64,000 nt of DNA from Cercospora beticola (Eukaryota; Ascomycota; Dothideomycetes; Mycosphaerellales; Mycosphaerellaceae), in contig NC_088936.1 in NCBI RefSeq assembly GCF_033473495.1, forward strand, positions 4,588,001 to 4,652,000. Direction: 5' to 3'. Positions 24,204-34,500 of this stretch are shown piece by piece. A program made the position numbers and the translations under genes. Positions within the stretch are counted from its first letter, which is position 1. The number at the start of each line of letters is the position of its first letter. The notes beneath the pieces are model-generated. The model searched no databases, was not told the DNA's origin, and saw only the letters and a list, made by a program, of their open reading frames with translations.

Positions 24204-24337
24204 ACTTAATGCATGGGGTATGCCTTAGGCAGTCGTCCGTTCACTCTTGGCATTCACTCGAGCGAGTACTTCCATGTAGTTTCTAGCACCTCCGTAGTTC
24301 GTTCCTCAATCAACATTGCAGTCACTATCTCTCGTGT
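24204..24337 (+). repeat. Right LTR (134 bp) of the outer Copia
   Basis: It is 130/134 identical to the left LTR. It is followed by the CATCT duplication and then, 43 bp further on, the start codon of UstYa copy 2, so it now forms the proximal upstream region of that gene. Confidence 0.8.
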
Positions 24338-24342
24338 CATCT
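24338..24342. repeat. Target-site duplication CATCT, right copy
   Basis: It matches 7695-7699 and lies directly outside the right LTR. Confidence 0.8.
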
Positions 24343-24385
24343 GAGACGAACTATCGCAAGATTCCGCGGAACGCAATTTGCCAGC

Positions 24386-25364
24386 ATGGCAAGCAAGAAC
24401 AATTATCTTTACCAGTCCGTTCGAAATGAGCCAATTCATTACTCGTTCCGACAAACTCGCAGCAATCGATGGTATAAGGAGTGGTCCCTCACGATCTTAG
24501 TGGCACACATCGTTGCTATCGTGCTGTGGGCAATCTCAATCGCTTTGATGTATCAATACGCGGCGTTCAGGGCACAGAAAGCCGCAAAGTTCTGTGGCCA
24601 AATGACCTATTGTGAGTCCTCTTCGCTCAGATTTCCTCGTCTTTAGATGCCAACCAAACAAAGCACCCGCGCAAGAAGCCGTCGAGTATGAAGTTCGCGT
24701 CTTCTCTCAAAGCTCTACTGCAGAGCATGCCGACTATTGGGGTCCGCCGAACGCGGACAACAACCGGCTCTGGAGAGAGCTTTGGAACGGTATGTAGTTC
24801 ATCGCCAACGTTAAAAGTGAATCTAGCAATATGTACGACTCACGTTGATAATGGCAGTTGGCGGTGGGCAAGGAATTCTGAGAGAGCAAGCTTTACAACT
24901 TCCGAATCGAACTTCGACGCTTCCCCCGAAATGGCCGGATCTCTACTACGTTGATATTGATGTTTTCCATCAATTGCACTGCTTGGTCAGTAGCCACAAT
25001 CGAGTACACGTCCGCTGTGCATTAATCTGAACGTCTGTATATCTAGGATCACATCCGCCATGCAATAGCCAACGATAGCCACTATCTCCATTCTGCAGCG
25101 CTGCTAGGAAAGGGTCACATTTATCATTGCTTCGAAGCCGTACGCGAGTCCTTGATGTGTCACGCTGACATCTCTCCCATTGTACGGCAGTGGAGTCCTT
25201 TTGACAAGAAGGAGAAGATCCGTGGCGATGTCGTGCATACATGTCGAAACTTCTGGAAGATACATGCTTGGGGAAGAGAGCATGCGGTGGGCGCTGAGTG
25301 GGATGACGATCACGATCATGATGATCGAGAGACAGGCGAACAGGGCATCGGTCTCCTGGTGTAG
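24386..25364 (+). CDS. UstYa-family (DUF3328) oxidase, copy 2; four exons
   Basis: The exons are 24386-24611, 24664-24789, 24858-24985 and 25047-25364, with phases closing to 265 residues. Introns are 52, 68 and 61 nt and GT-AG. The first splice creates YSPAQEAVEYEVRVF, a family signature, which supports the chosen acceptor over a nearer AG. A single membrane segment covers residues 33-56. Family motifs are HQLHC at 155-159 and HIYHC at 184-188 followed by RESLMCHAD, the pair proposed to form the active or metal site. The C-terminus is unusual: an Asp/His-rich run (EWDDDHDHDD) that might bind metal. It is probably a membrane-anchored oxidase of the secretory pathway that modifies a peptide. 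Its upstream sequence beyond 48 bp is retrotransposon LTR, so expression may have changed. Confidence 0.88.
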
Positions 25365-27129
25365 CATGCGGCTGCTGTTGCGTGAGACAGATCCCAAAGA
25401 CTGCGGGACACCCACACACGGCGCGGAAACGATTTCCCAACGATGGTCGCTTGCATAGTGTTCCATCGAGCTTTGCAGCATCCTGTGTTTACATAAGTTG
25501 TTCAACTCGCTGTCTCATACCATGTCAGTTCTGTACGTTTTGGCGCAAGACTTGTAGTGATCGCGGTCAATTACTTGCGATCACGTTGCTGAGAGTGACT
25601 CTGAGGGACAGGCCATGGAAGTGTTATTCAGCACCTTTTCCGTGCCGAAAGATAAATCGATACTTGAGTTCATTCTATCCTGACCCAAACAGAGCCCTAG
25701 ATTGAGAAAAAGCTCTACTCTATCGAACAGCTGCCCAGAAGTGGCAATTGGCTGGATCTCAACCGAGGATCATGCATGAAGCATTCACGGAGAATCTGAC
25801 CTGTTCAATCCAGGTCTCCGCAGTTGTAGGTTATCAGGCGGGGAGTATAACACCAACATTGTCAAGCGAGTACCTGCTGGATCCCAGGTTCGCGTACGTA
25901 GGGGAGCCTGGAACTTCATTGCTTCTGCAACGGTGTGCAGCTGGAAAGGGTTGGGTTCCACACGGATTAAACACTAAGTCAACTCATGGTCAAGTTAGGC
26001 GACTGGTCTCGACTGTCGAGTATGCAAGCTCTCAAAGACCCTACAGATACCGACCCACGTGCGAGAGATATCCTAGGGATGGTGTGAGCACTCGTTTAGA
26101 AGCATAGGAGTGTATCAGCAAGGACAAGGTAGTGTTGGCATGTCTTGTCGATATGTGCAGACCGCAAGACGGTTCTAGACTATTGAGCGCGTGGTTCAAA
26201 CGATCGATCGAGCTAACACAGAGGGCTCTCCAAATAGCCAAACGTGATACATTTGGAGTACGTACGACAACAAGATCGTACACCGACCCAACCATCATCA
26301 GTTGTAGTCGTAGGCCTGCATGCGAGGATCAGAGTCTGAGTCGTGCCGCATAGCATACCTGCTTGATCGCCCCTGGATGCAGCTTGGACTGATTTGGCCG
26401 TATGACAGACGGGTCTGCAGCATTGAGCAACCCAGAGGTGAGCCCCAATGCATGAGCCATGATCGTTAGGGTATATAGACTAGCTCACCGGCGTCATGGC
26501 CATCTATGCTGCCTCCTACGAACCTCAACGCAATGCACCAATGAGATCCCAAATTTGAAGCACCTGCAAATAATGACCTCCAGGGTAAGTCGAACTCTCG
26601 ATTCATGTTATGCCAATCTGGGAACTACTACGAATCAAGCTGCTCTGTCCTCATTGCTGGAATATCTTCTTCACTTCTCTGTGCATACTCTCACATGGGC
26701 ATCCCTGTTACCAGGGTCGTTGAGCACTTATTCCTTCAAGCACGGGCCGATTGCACAATGATCTTTTCAGCTGAATCGTCTGAATGGGCGCGGAGAGGTC
26801 TCTCCCTTGACGCATAGATCCTATGTTCATCATTAACCCCTCCTCGCCGCCGCGAGGTCAGTCGAGTGTCTGGCCACGTCTTGGCATTCACCCAATCGGA
26901 AGTTTAGCAGATCACACGTGTGCCCAGCTACCCATGATCAACAATTCACTTGGCAGTGGTCCATACATGGTGCTCTTAGAGCTCAAGTCTTGACAGTGGT
27001 AGGAGCAAAACGTACAAAGTCGAAGGTAGCGGCAGTTATTCGAAAGGCTTGACAGACCAGCAATCGATTCAAGTCTCACACAACTGCCATATCGTTTTCT
27101 CAGAAACTTCCCCGAGACAACAATAGAAG
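25365..27129. other. Intergenic region between UstYa copy 2 and the candidate precursor; no gene recognised
   Basis: About 1.8 kb separates the two genes. Frames up to 119 codons exist (for example plus 25748-26107), but none shows a domain, signal peptide or membrane segment I recognise. The composition is ordinary and not RIP-mutated. The part just left of 27130 should hold the precursor promoter. Confidence 0.45.
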
Positions 27130-27490
27130 ATGCAAATAATATATCTCATCCCTTTGGTCGCCTTCGTCGCTCAGGCACATCCACTTGGTACGGATGGATA
27201 CGGTCGATATACACAGAAAAGCCACTGACCAGCTACAAGCTATGCCTGAAGAGGCAAAGAATGGCAAAGCCGTCAAGGCCAACGAAGAAAGCTATCAATG
27301 GGCGAGCGACGGTGGCTATGTCTCATTCTACGCGAAAGACAAGAAAGCCATTGCTGAGAAGGCCAAGCGCGAGAATGACAAAGAAAGCTATCAATGGGCG
27401 AGTGACGGCGGCTACGTGTCGTTCTATACGAACGACAAGGAAGCCACTGGTGATAAGTACAAGCGTGAGGATGAAGTTGAAGGCTCTTAG
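27130..27490 (+). CDS. Candidate RiPP precursor: signal peptide plus two Kex2-flanked core repeats
   Basis: The exons are 27130-27187 and 27240-27490 (52-nt GT-AG intron with ACTGAC branch sequence), giving 102 residues. Exon 1 encodes a classic signal peptide (MQIIYLIPLVAFVAQA, then HP). Exon 2 encodes two units, 27284-27370 and 27371-27466. Each contains the same 15 residues, ESYQWASDGGYVSFY (36-50 and 68-82), a charged spacer, and a terminal Lys-Arg (62-63 and 94-95) suited to Kex2 cleavage in the Golgi. This plan matches precursors of dikaritin-type RiPPs such as ustiloxin and asperipin, and two UstYa-family genes are nearby. The core has Trp and three aromatic partners available for cross-linking. 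A pheromone precursor is the main alternative, but the repeats lack the usual W-x-x-x-x-G-Q features. Without the intron the two parts lie in different frames, so the splice needs RNA support. Confidence 0.72.
27284..27370 (+). repeat. Precursor repeat unit 1
   Basis: This 29-codon unit ends in AAG-CGC (Lys-Arg). Over the 15 core codons it differs from unit 2 at six bases, all synonymous. The following six spacer codons already contain three amino-acid changes. Confidence 0.75.
27371..27466 (+). repeat. Precursor repeat unit 2
   Basis: This 32-codon unit ends in AAG-CGT (Lys-Arg). It has the same 15-residue core as unit 1, and a short acidic tail follows to the stop codon. Confidence 0.75.
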
Positions 27491-28411
27491 TTATCCAGGC
27501 GAACGACTTTTAGAAGAGCTCTCGTTGGTACATAGTCCGCATTCAACTGCGGCTCATTTTTCCTCCTGTTTTGCTGCACACTTCCAGTGATGACAATGAG
27601 ATCAAAAGGTGATCTGACGGGATGACACAGATAGTTCACACATATTTGGGAGCGTTCCCAACATATGGAAACATAATGTTCTCGACTGTGCTTAGAAGCC
27701 GTTATTCAACAAACATTTGAGTTTCTGGAGTCATAACGTTCAGGGCCAGCCTATGTCGATCGTTCATAGCAGTCAAAACTTGAGAGATCAAAGAGTTACT
27801 ATTGATGTGCAATTGTATTCCTTTCGAACTTTCGGATAGTGCATGACTCCAAACGGCTAAAAAGCGCAACAATGCACTAATCTCTCTTGACAGCACCAGG
27901 ACAGACTCATGATATTTTGAATGAGTAGATGCGGCAATACTGATTATGTGGTCTACTTTGTACCAGAACCACCAACTTTGTAGTTGCGACAAATGTTTGC
28001 AGCTCGGCGAATTCGTTCCTTGCCCGAAACACCGTGCTCAGCATCGGTGAAGCCGAAACAGGCTAGAGGTGGACACAAGCCCGACGCGACGAGCAGGTTG
28101 CAGCACATACAACGAATCACAAACTACGAGTAACATCATGGTGAACAGTGCCTCGGCGGAAGCACACTATTTGAGCACAATACCACAGTGCGAGAAGCAC
28201 CCAATGTGCCGAAGCAACATTCACTACGCTGAAACACTGCGTGTATAGAACAATGGCATTGTCTGGAGCGGACCAGCCATTCACAGGCGCATCCAAGAAT
28301 CTTCCAAGCATACAAAGTTCGATCTCCATCTAAGATCTCGAGTGCATATCTCTTCTCACAAACCTTGCAACGCCATTTCCACTGTCGCCATCCTACTACG
28401 ATGTGAAAAAA
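27491..28411. other. Intergenic region downstream of the precursor
   Basis: No frame with recognisable protein features was found on either strand. It probably contains the precursor's 3' UTR. Confidence 0.45.
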
Positions 28412-28690
28412 ATGCCCAAATCCAAGCACAATCTCCAAAGCCTTCTCGCGCGTCTCAAAAAGTCGCGCAAGGCCCGACATGAATACAAAACACAAAAGCT
28501 CGTCCAGCGGGACGAGGAACGGCAAAGCTCAGGGCTCCTTCGGATTGCATTGAAGAGACATACGTCGATGAACAGCTTTACTGCGGCCGATCCAGGGAGG
28601 TTTTATCGGAGGAGGGATACCGGCGATGTGCACATCTGCGAAAGAGAGCTTGAAGGGGGCGGATATGCTTTGGGAAGGCGGGGAGCGTGA
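28412..28690 (+). CDS. Possible small basic protein, 92 residues (doubtful)
   Basis: The frame begins at ATG 28412 and encodes a lysine/arginine-rich N-terminal half (MPKSKHNLQSLLARLKKSRK and onward) that could form a basic helix. A less ordered, Gly/Arg-rich tail follows. I recognise no family. Codon composition resembles the surrounding unique DNA, and overlapping minus-strand frames have no ATG at their apparent start. It may be a real small gene or chance. Confidence 0.3.
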   Translation: MPKSKHNLQSLLARLKKSRKARHEYKTQKLVQRDEERQSSGLLRIALKRHTSMNSFTAADPGRFYRRRDTGDVHICERELEGGGYALGRRGA

Positions 28691-29474
28691 TGAGAGATGG
28701 CGATGGAGCATCGAGTGGCCAGGGAGAGCGAGCGTGCAGTTGGACAATGAACGATAAAAGTCCTTTGTTGGCGTGCATGGGATAAAGATTCTTGTCGGAG
28801 GTTGTCAGAGGTTACGAGCTGCTTGATTTGAGACAAGCCCAGCGCGGCGTCTGTCTCTGCCGCAATTGACCCTGGTGGCTGCATAGGATCTCGAGACATT
28901 TCAGGTCAACATGGAAGTCTGCTGGCGGGCTCATGGATTCGACCTGCAGAAGCGGATGTTACGACGGCACAGCGTATGATCGGCGTTGTACTGAAGTCTC
29001 ATTCCGCTGTAAATGCTTTTACATGTTGTACAAAGTATTATGTGGTTCTGCGCCTGCGCTCTGGACTAGGAAATAGCCTAGAAAAAGTTGTGAACATGAA
29101 TGAAATGGCATTTGCCGCTTGCCTTGGTGAATCGGCTGTCCAAATGCCATGAGCAATAGAGTGTACTGTGCTTCTCGTGAACGTTGCCGCTGATCCCGTG
29201 GGTGTTGCGTGTCCAACGAAGTACGAATATGGAGCCTTGGCCGCACTTGCTCTGCTCCAACAAGACGGGTACGTGCAGTACTGGAGGGTGTCGGCATCAT
29301 GATGTGCGACCGCGGGAGCAGTCACTGTGTAGTGCATGTGTCGTCATCCGAAAATCGTTATCACCGTGATCCGACCCAAAGTGATAGATGCATGCCATGC
29401 ATGAGCTCTAGTGCACCAATTCATGCTGTTCTAACAGCCAGCAATCGAAGGATTGAAGAATTTGATGCATCAAA
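28691..29474. other. Intergenic region, no gene seen
   Basis: Only short overlapping frames without motifs are present. It should include the 3' UTR of the minus-strand transporter gene. Confidence 0.45.
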
Positions 29475-30915
29475 TCAACCGGTAAAAGGAGTCTTTGGCG
29501 CATCAAGTCCTACAAGGGACGGGAAAAAGGTGTAGACCACCAGGAAAGCACCGATAATGGTTGCTGCGAGTACCAATCCCTTGGCGCGTGCAGGATTGTT
29601 TTGACGCATTTGCGCAAATGCGAGCTGGGAATCGCGAAGGCCATTCTTGACTCCGTCTGGGCCGAGCTTGTACCAGACAAGGCCGCCAAGAGCGATAGAG
29701 TAGCCGAAGAATTGCAGAGGAGCGACCGGGTCCCGGAAGATGACCATTGATGCGACAACCAAAAGAATGTCCTTGAGGACACCAGCGAGTGTGAGGACGA
29801 CGGCAGACGTTTTGCCAATCTACTCATATTAGCAAGCGCAAAATAAGAGTGCAGATTTTGACTTACCAAGAAGACGACTGAGACGTTCAAGCCGAAAGCG
29901 ACTGCAGCGTTGGCGATGAGAACGAACACGCCCACGTTGTAGATATCGCTCATGCCCATCTTTGGAAGTTCGATAAAGAGTGTGAAGAGGCCGTTGATCA
30001 CAGCGCACGCTGGCGCGTAATAGTAAAGCGAGACCAGCGGGTCCATCTTGAATTCAGGTGCAGACAAGATGCGCTGAACCATGACAAGGCGGATTGCTTC
30101 GAAGATGATGCCAGCCATTTGAACTAGAATACCAAGTCAGTAACCAAGCATAGAGCTGATGTTCAGCTGCCAAACATACTGATGAAGCCAACCATGACGA
30201 ATTTGATCTCGCCGTATGAGGCAATCACAACACCAACCATGATAGCAGAAACGTTGGCGAGCTTCTTCATGTCTGGTGGAGAGATGCCGAAAGCCCATGT
30301 GGCGAGCAGAGTGGCGATGGCATTGGAAGCCTGAGATGTCAGCTTTGGTCAACTCAAATGTAGACCGCTTGATTTACCTTCAGCATCTGAATGAAAGAGA
30401 CACTCAAGTAAAGGTAGGCAAAATTCCCGCAGATCAAGCTGAAGCTGAAGAACAGGCCGATAGGCAAGATAGCTCTCGTGTAAGTCTCACGGGTCATGGG
30501 CACTTTGTGTCGTGAATCGAGGACAGTTGTGAACTTGGCGAGTAGTTGTGTGACTACTGTAGCGAACGCCATGTGCCATGTTGTCAAGAAGAGAGGAAAT
30601 TCTAGTGCATGTCAGTGAGATAGAGCTGTCAAGCTGCCAGCTCTCAGCTGTTTCGTACCGAACTTGGCCGTGCTCAGGACCCATTTGTTGAAGAGAATGA
30701 CACTTCCGGACAGCGCGATCCAGAGTCTGATGAAGCATTAGAAGCGTTTCTTGATGTTCTTGCTTTGTCTTGGTACCCGCATACGCGATATAGAAGGCCG
30801 GGTGGAGGTCATTCTTTGGGGCCTCCGGCTTGGCAGGCGGAGGCGCTTGAGCCTCGCCGCCCTCGAGCTTGCGGTCGTCGTCGCCGGACATCCTGATGTC
30901 GTTCTTGGAAGACAT
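29475..30915 (-). CDS. Triose-phosphate/nucleotide-sugar-type transporter (TPT/DMT superfamily)
   Basis: The six exons (minus) are 30915-30785, 30726-30659, 30601-30378, 30330-30180, 30123-29867 and 29819-29475. Phases close to 391 residues and introns are 47-58 nt. A short acidic, proline-rich cytosolic N-terminus precedes a conserved core: HPAFYIALWIALSGSVILF, FNKWVLSTAKFEFPLFLTTW, SFIQMLKASNAIA, GEIKFVMVGF, FEAIRLVMVQRIL, FKMDPLVSLYY and IGKTSAVVLTLAGVLKDI. About ten hydrophobic segments are visible. These blocks are characteristic of fungal TPT-domain transporters of the drug/metabolite superfamily, which usually sit in Golgi or ER membranes and exchange sugar nucleotides or phosphorylated metabolites. 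The substrate cannot be read from sequence. The gene lies between the RiPP and siderophore loci and shows no clear link to either. Confidence 0.85.
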
Positions 30916-31596
30916 TTCGCGATGCTGTGATCGTGTTGTCGGTGGAATATAGATGCTGGCAGCTCAGGTGAGGTTCAATGGAAAACATGAAAAAGGAGGC
31001 TCAAGGCCGTGAACCCTGGTGGAGCATGGGCCTCCTTGTCGGGGATTGGTCCGTGCGAGCGGGAATCAGAGCTGAAACAAGCTACGGACAGCAGGAGAGT
31101 GAAACTTGACGCGTACCTCTGCTCCATCAACATTTCCCTTCCCTGTACCACTGCGCGCTTCTTACTCGCCGACGCGCTTTGCATCACCTTTTTCTATGCA
31201 CGTCGGCGGTGATGCTCATATTTTTGCGGAAAGTCGATGATTCCATCATGCAGGTGCTTTCAATCTATTTCGAGCGATGCACGGCAACTCCCACGTGCAA
31301 TTTCACCCTCAACGCCACAGCCTATCGCGTCAGTCAGCTCTATCAGCCATCACCAAAATTGAGCGGGCCTCGTAGTTGATGCCGAAGTCTTCCCTCCTAC
31401 TGCTAGAGACTTCGACGCAGTTGCTTTCACATTCTTGCTCGCTGGATCGACAAACAAATTTCAAAATTTGCATTACACTGCTACGACCGCAGCAGACTAT
31501 ACTGTCCTCTATAGGTATCTTTCAAACCGATCTAGCATGCCTTTATTCGCTTCGCGCAGCATGCCCAACTCCTAGAAATGCAATTTCAAACTCCTT
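30916..31596. other. Intergenic region: transporter promoter and NRPS 3' flank
   Basis: The minus-strand NRPS ends at 31597 and the minus-strand transporter starts at 30915, so this 681-bp stretch holds an NRPS terminator region and the transporter promoter. I see no gene in it. Confidence 0.5.
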
Positions 31597-34500
31597 TCAA
31601 TGCTGGGCTGTTAGCTGTTGCAGCTCTCCAACAAACTCTCCCGTCATGCCAATGGCCTCATCCAAGCCCATCATGTCCTCCAAGCAGAAAATGCCGATAC
31701 TCAGCTTGCTATCCTTCACCGCGAGCTCGACATCCACAGCATGCTGATATGCTTCATTCACCTCGAATACCCGCAGCTCTGGCGGCACTTCGAACGACTC
31801 CGGTTTCTGTGGCTCATGCACACGCGCCACTTCTTCGTTCCACTCATCGTTGGCATCAGTGATGGCATTGTCGCCCGTAACCTGCTCATCTTGTTCGGGC
31901 ATCTTCAGGAAGTTGACGAACGTGTCAATCTTCACCCCAGTCCAGCGGTAAATCTCTGCCAAGCTCGCAGACGAGTTTGCAGCTGTGGTGATCTGGCGCA
32001 GATCTTGGTCGATCTGCTTCGCGCTGTCGAGAATGCTGGACTTTGCGGGTGCTTTCACTCGCAGCGGCAGAAGATTCAACGTTGGTGCTGCAAGTTGGTC
32101 AAGCTCTGGTAGGTGCGTGCGATTGGCAATGTAAATGCCAATCACCACGTCAGTCGTGTCTTTTCCGCTCTGTACAGCGTGCTTGCTGTAGACCTTGGCG
32201 TAAGCGGCGAAGAACAGAGCCTGTGTAGAGACGCCCGCGCTTCTCGCCTGACGTTCCAGATCGCCACAGGAAGCGAAAGCTGCAGGCTTGAAGATTTGGA
32301 CCTTCTTCGTTGCATGTTCGTTGGGCTTCCGGAGCTTTGCTTGTTGGGTGCCTTGTAGGTATTCTGTCCAGAACTGCTGACTAAATTTCAATGATCCTGA
32401 GCTGAGGCCGAGTGCCAGGTAGTCACTAAAGTCTACGGCGGGCTTCGAAGGAGCGGCTCCTTCCAGGAAAGAGCCCAGACGCTGCATCAAAAGTGGCAAA
32501 GACACTGCATCGTACAGCGCGTGGTGAATCTGGAGCTGCAAGTCGAAGCCATCGTCAGTCTGCTTTGCAAGCAGGTGCGCGAAGGGCTGTTGTTGCGATG
32601 CTGGCATTACATCGTCCAGGTGAAGGTTATTCGTGACTGTCCTGTGCACAATCTGGATGACAGGCATGCCCGGCGCTTTCGTTTCGCAGAATTGTGTCCG
32701 AAGAATAGCAGTCTCGGCTACAACTTGCCTCCAAGCCTCGCGGAGGTCATCGACTGACTTCTGCGTCCTGACGTGGTATTTGAATGTCGGGTAGAAGAGC
32801 TCACCACCTGTCTTTTGCCAAAGTGAGAACATGTATAGCTGTCCAGCGGTTGCCGGCAAAATGCTCTCAATATCATCAGCAGTGACTCCAAGGCTTTGTT
32901 GAACAGCTGCTCTATCAATGTTGCTCAAAGCGTTGGCAATCACATTCTGTGGAGCCTCTGCGTGATTGGCAGCAGGTTCTTTTTGGCCTACGAGTTGTGC
33001 CATTGCCTTTGGTGTCTGCGCTCTAACGAGGTCGCTCACAGACAATTTGATCGATTGCTTGCGTAGTAGCGAAGCTACCTTGATAGCTGAGATGGAATCG
33101 ATGCCGATTGACTGGATTGTGGCATGCGACGGAACGTCTTCCATTGGCATCTTCGACACTTGAGCAAGAGCTGATCGGATGGCATCGATCACTGCGAGAT
33201 CGTCCTCGGATTCCTCGTCGGAGTCGTCGATGATGTATTGCTCGCGAGTGGTCTGTCTGGAAAGTGCTTCAGAGCGCAGCGTGAACGAGGGCAGTCCGCA
33301 GATGCTGACATCGTTGCCAGAGAAGTCCACAGTGGGCCGGTCTTGGTCGGATGCCAGGAAGCTCAATACTGTATCGAAGCGCTCTAGCAGCAATTGCGTT
33401 CCCTCGGCATCCAAAACAGAAGACTTGCAAGCAGCTCGGAGCACAAGTTTGTCGCCGACAGCCTCTGCCTCGACAGCGACAGGATATTCGACATTGGCAT
33501 CGGCAATAGCAGATTCGTACAGCGCGTCTGTTGCTTCGTCGTTCATCTCACCTCTGCTTTGATACATGAACAAAGTATCGAACAGCCCTTGCTGTGGTCG
33601 GGATTTGCTTGATTGGAGCAGGTCGGCACAGGCAGCCTGGATGTGTCGCAAAGGCGTCCTCTGGTGCTGTCTCATTGCATTGATATTGTCTTGCACATCG
33701 CGCAGCATTTGAGAGGCAGATCCATGGAGTGTCACTCTCGCCGGAACAGTGTTCATGGTCGGGAAAAGTACTTGCTCTGCTTCTTCGCTATCGCGACAGG
33801 CCAGCACGACGCCGTAGATCACATCAATGTCTTCCAGATATGTGGCGAGCAGCAGCGCCCAGGATGTCTGGGCGAGCGATTGTAGAGACACGCCCAAGCT
33901 CGAACATAGTTTGCGCGCTTCAATGCTGGTAAGCGTGGCATTCCTTTCGGCCCGATGTGTTGTCGGAGTCTGAATGGCCATAGTGTTGCTGAATCTGGAC
34001 AATTTGGCACCTGCGAGGTTGTGTCGCCAGAACGCGAGGGACTCGTCACTAGTGGCACCCAGAGCTTGCTCAATGGCTTCATCGTAGCTTGGGCGCTGCT
34101 CCAAGGCTCCATTATAAGCTGCAGTGATGTCGGCATGCAGCAAGCCAATACTGTGTCCATCATATTGTGCGTGAGACAAGGAGAGTACCAGGTACTGCTC
34201 GAGCTCGATTGTGACAATCGCCAGACGGAGTGGCGACGCCTTTGAGAAGGACTGGCGGACGTCCACTTTGACAGCCTCGAAATAGTCGTTGAGGTCATCC
34301 AGGCTGCTTACCTCGATCTGGTCGAAGTGAAGAGAAGAAGTTTTGAGGACGACTTGAGCAAAAGTGGCATCGATATCGGGATCAGAAACGTCGACAAATG
34401 CAGTCCGGAGGATGGGCGAAGCGTCATACACTTGCTGCCATGATTTCTTCAACCGCTCAATGTCTGTATCTTGCGACAAGTGCAGGACATCAGAGTTGAA

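Larger units (their letters stand above)
7700..24337 (+). mobile_element. RIP-mutated Ty1/copia retrotransposon carrying nested insertions
   Basis: The element is bounded by two 134-bp direct repeats (7700-7833, 24204-24337) and flanked by CATCT duplications. Removing the nested LINE (10680-21850 plus one 17-bp TSD) and the solo LTR leaves about 5.2 kb, a normal Copia length. A priming site (7835-7844) follows the left LTR and a purine tract (24196-24203) precedes the right LTR. Protein remnants on the plus strand run in Copia order: a gag start at 8173, a zinc knuckle near 8870-8930 with Cys codons turned into Tyr, integrase-like sequence, then reverse transcriptase and RNase H after 22.2 kb. 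Stop codons are everywhere, almost all TAG/TAA of the kind made by CpA-to-TpA change. The element cannot make proteins. Confidence 0.85.

Noticed and set aside
24612..24646. Shorter first intron for UstYa copy 2 ending at the first AG
   Set aside because: A 35-nt intron is too short and gives the wrong frame; the acceptor at 24663 restores the family motif YSPAQEAVEYE.
27185..27490. Precursor ORF read as a single exon without signal peptide
   Set aside because: That reading has no ATG until 27242 in the repeat frame; the upstream frame has a perfect signal peptide and a good intron joins them.
27130..27490. Alpha-type mating pheromone precursor
   Set aside because: Kex2-flanked repeats fit, but the core lacks the short W...G-Q...C/P pattern of ascomycete alpha pheromones, and UstYa genes are nearby.
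28136..28525. Minus-strand 129-codon frame
   Set aside because: Its apparent start is TTG, it has no recognisable domain and it overlaps the plus-strand frame at 28412.
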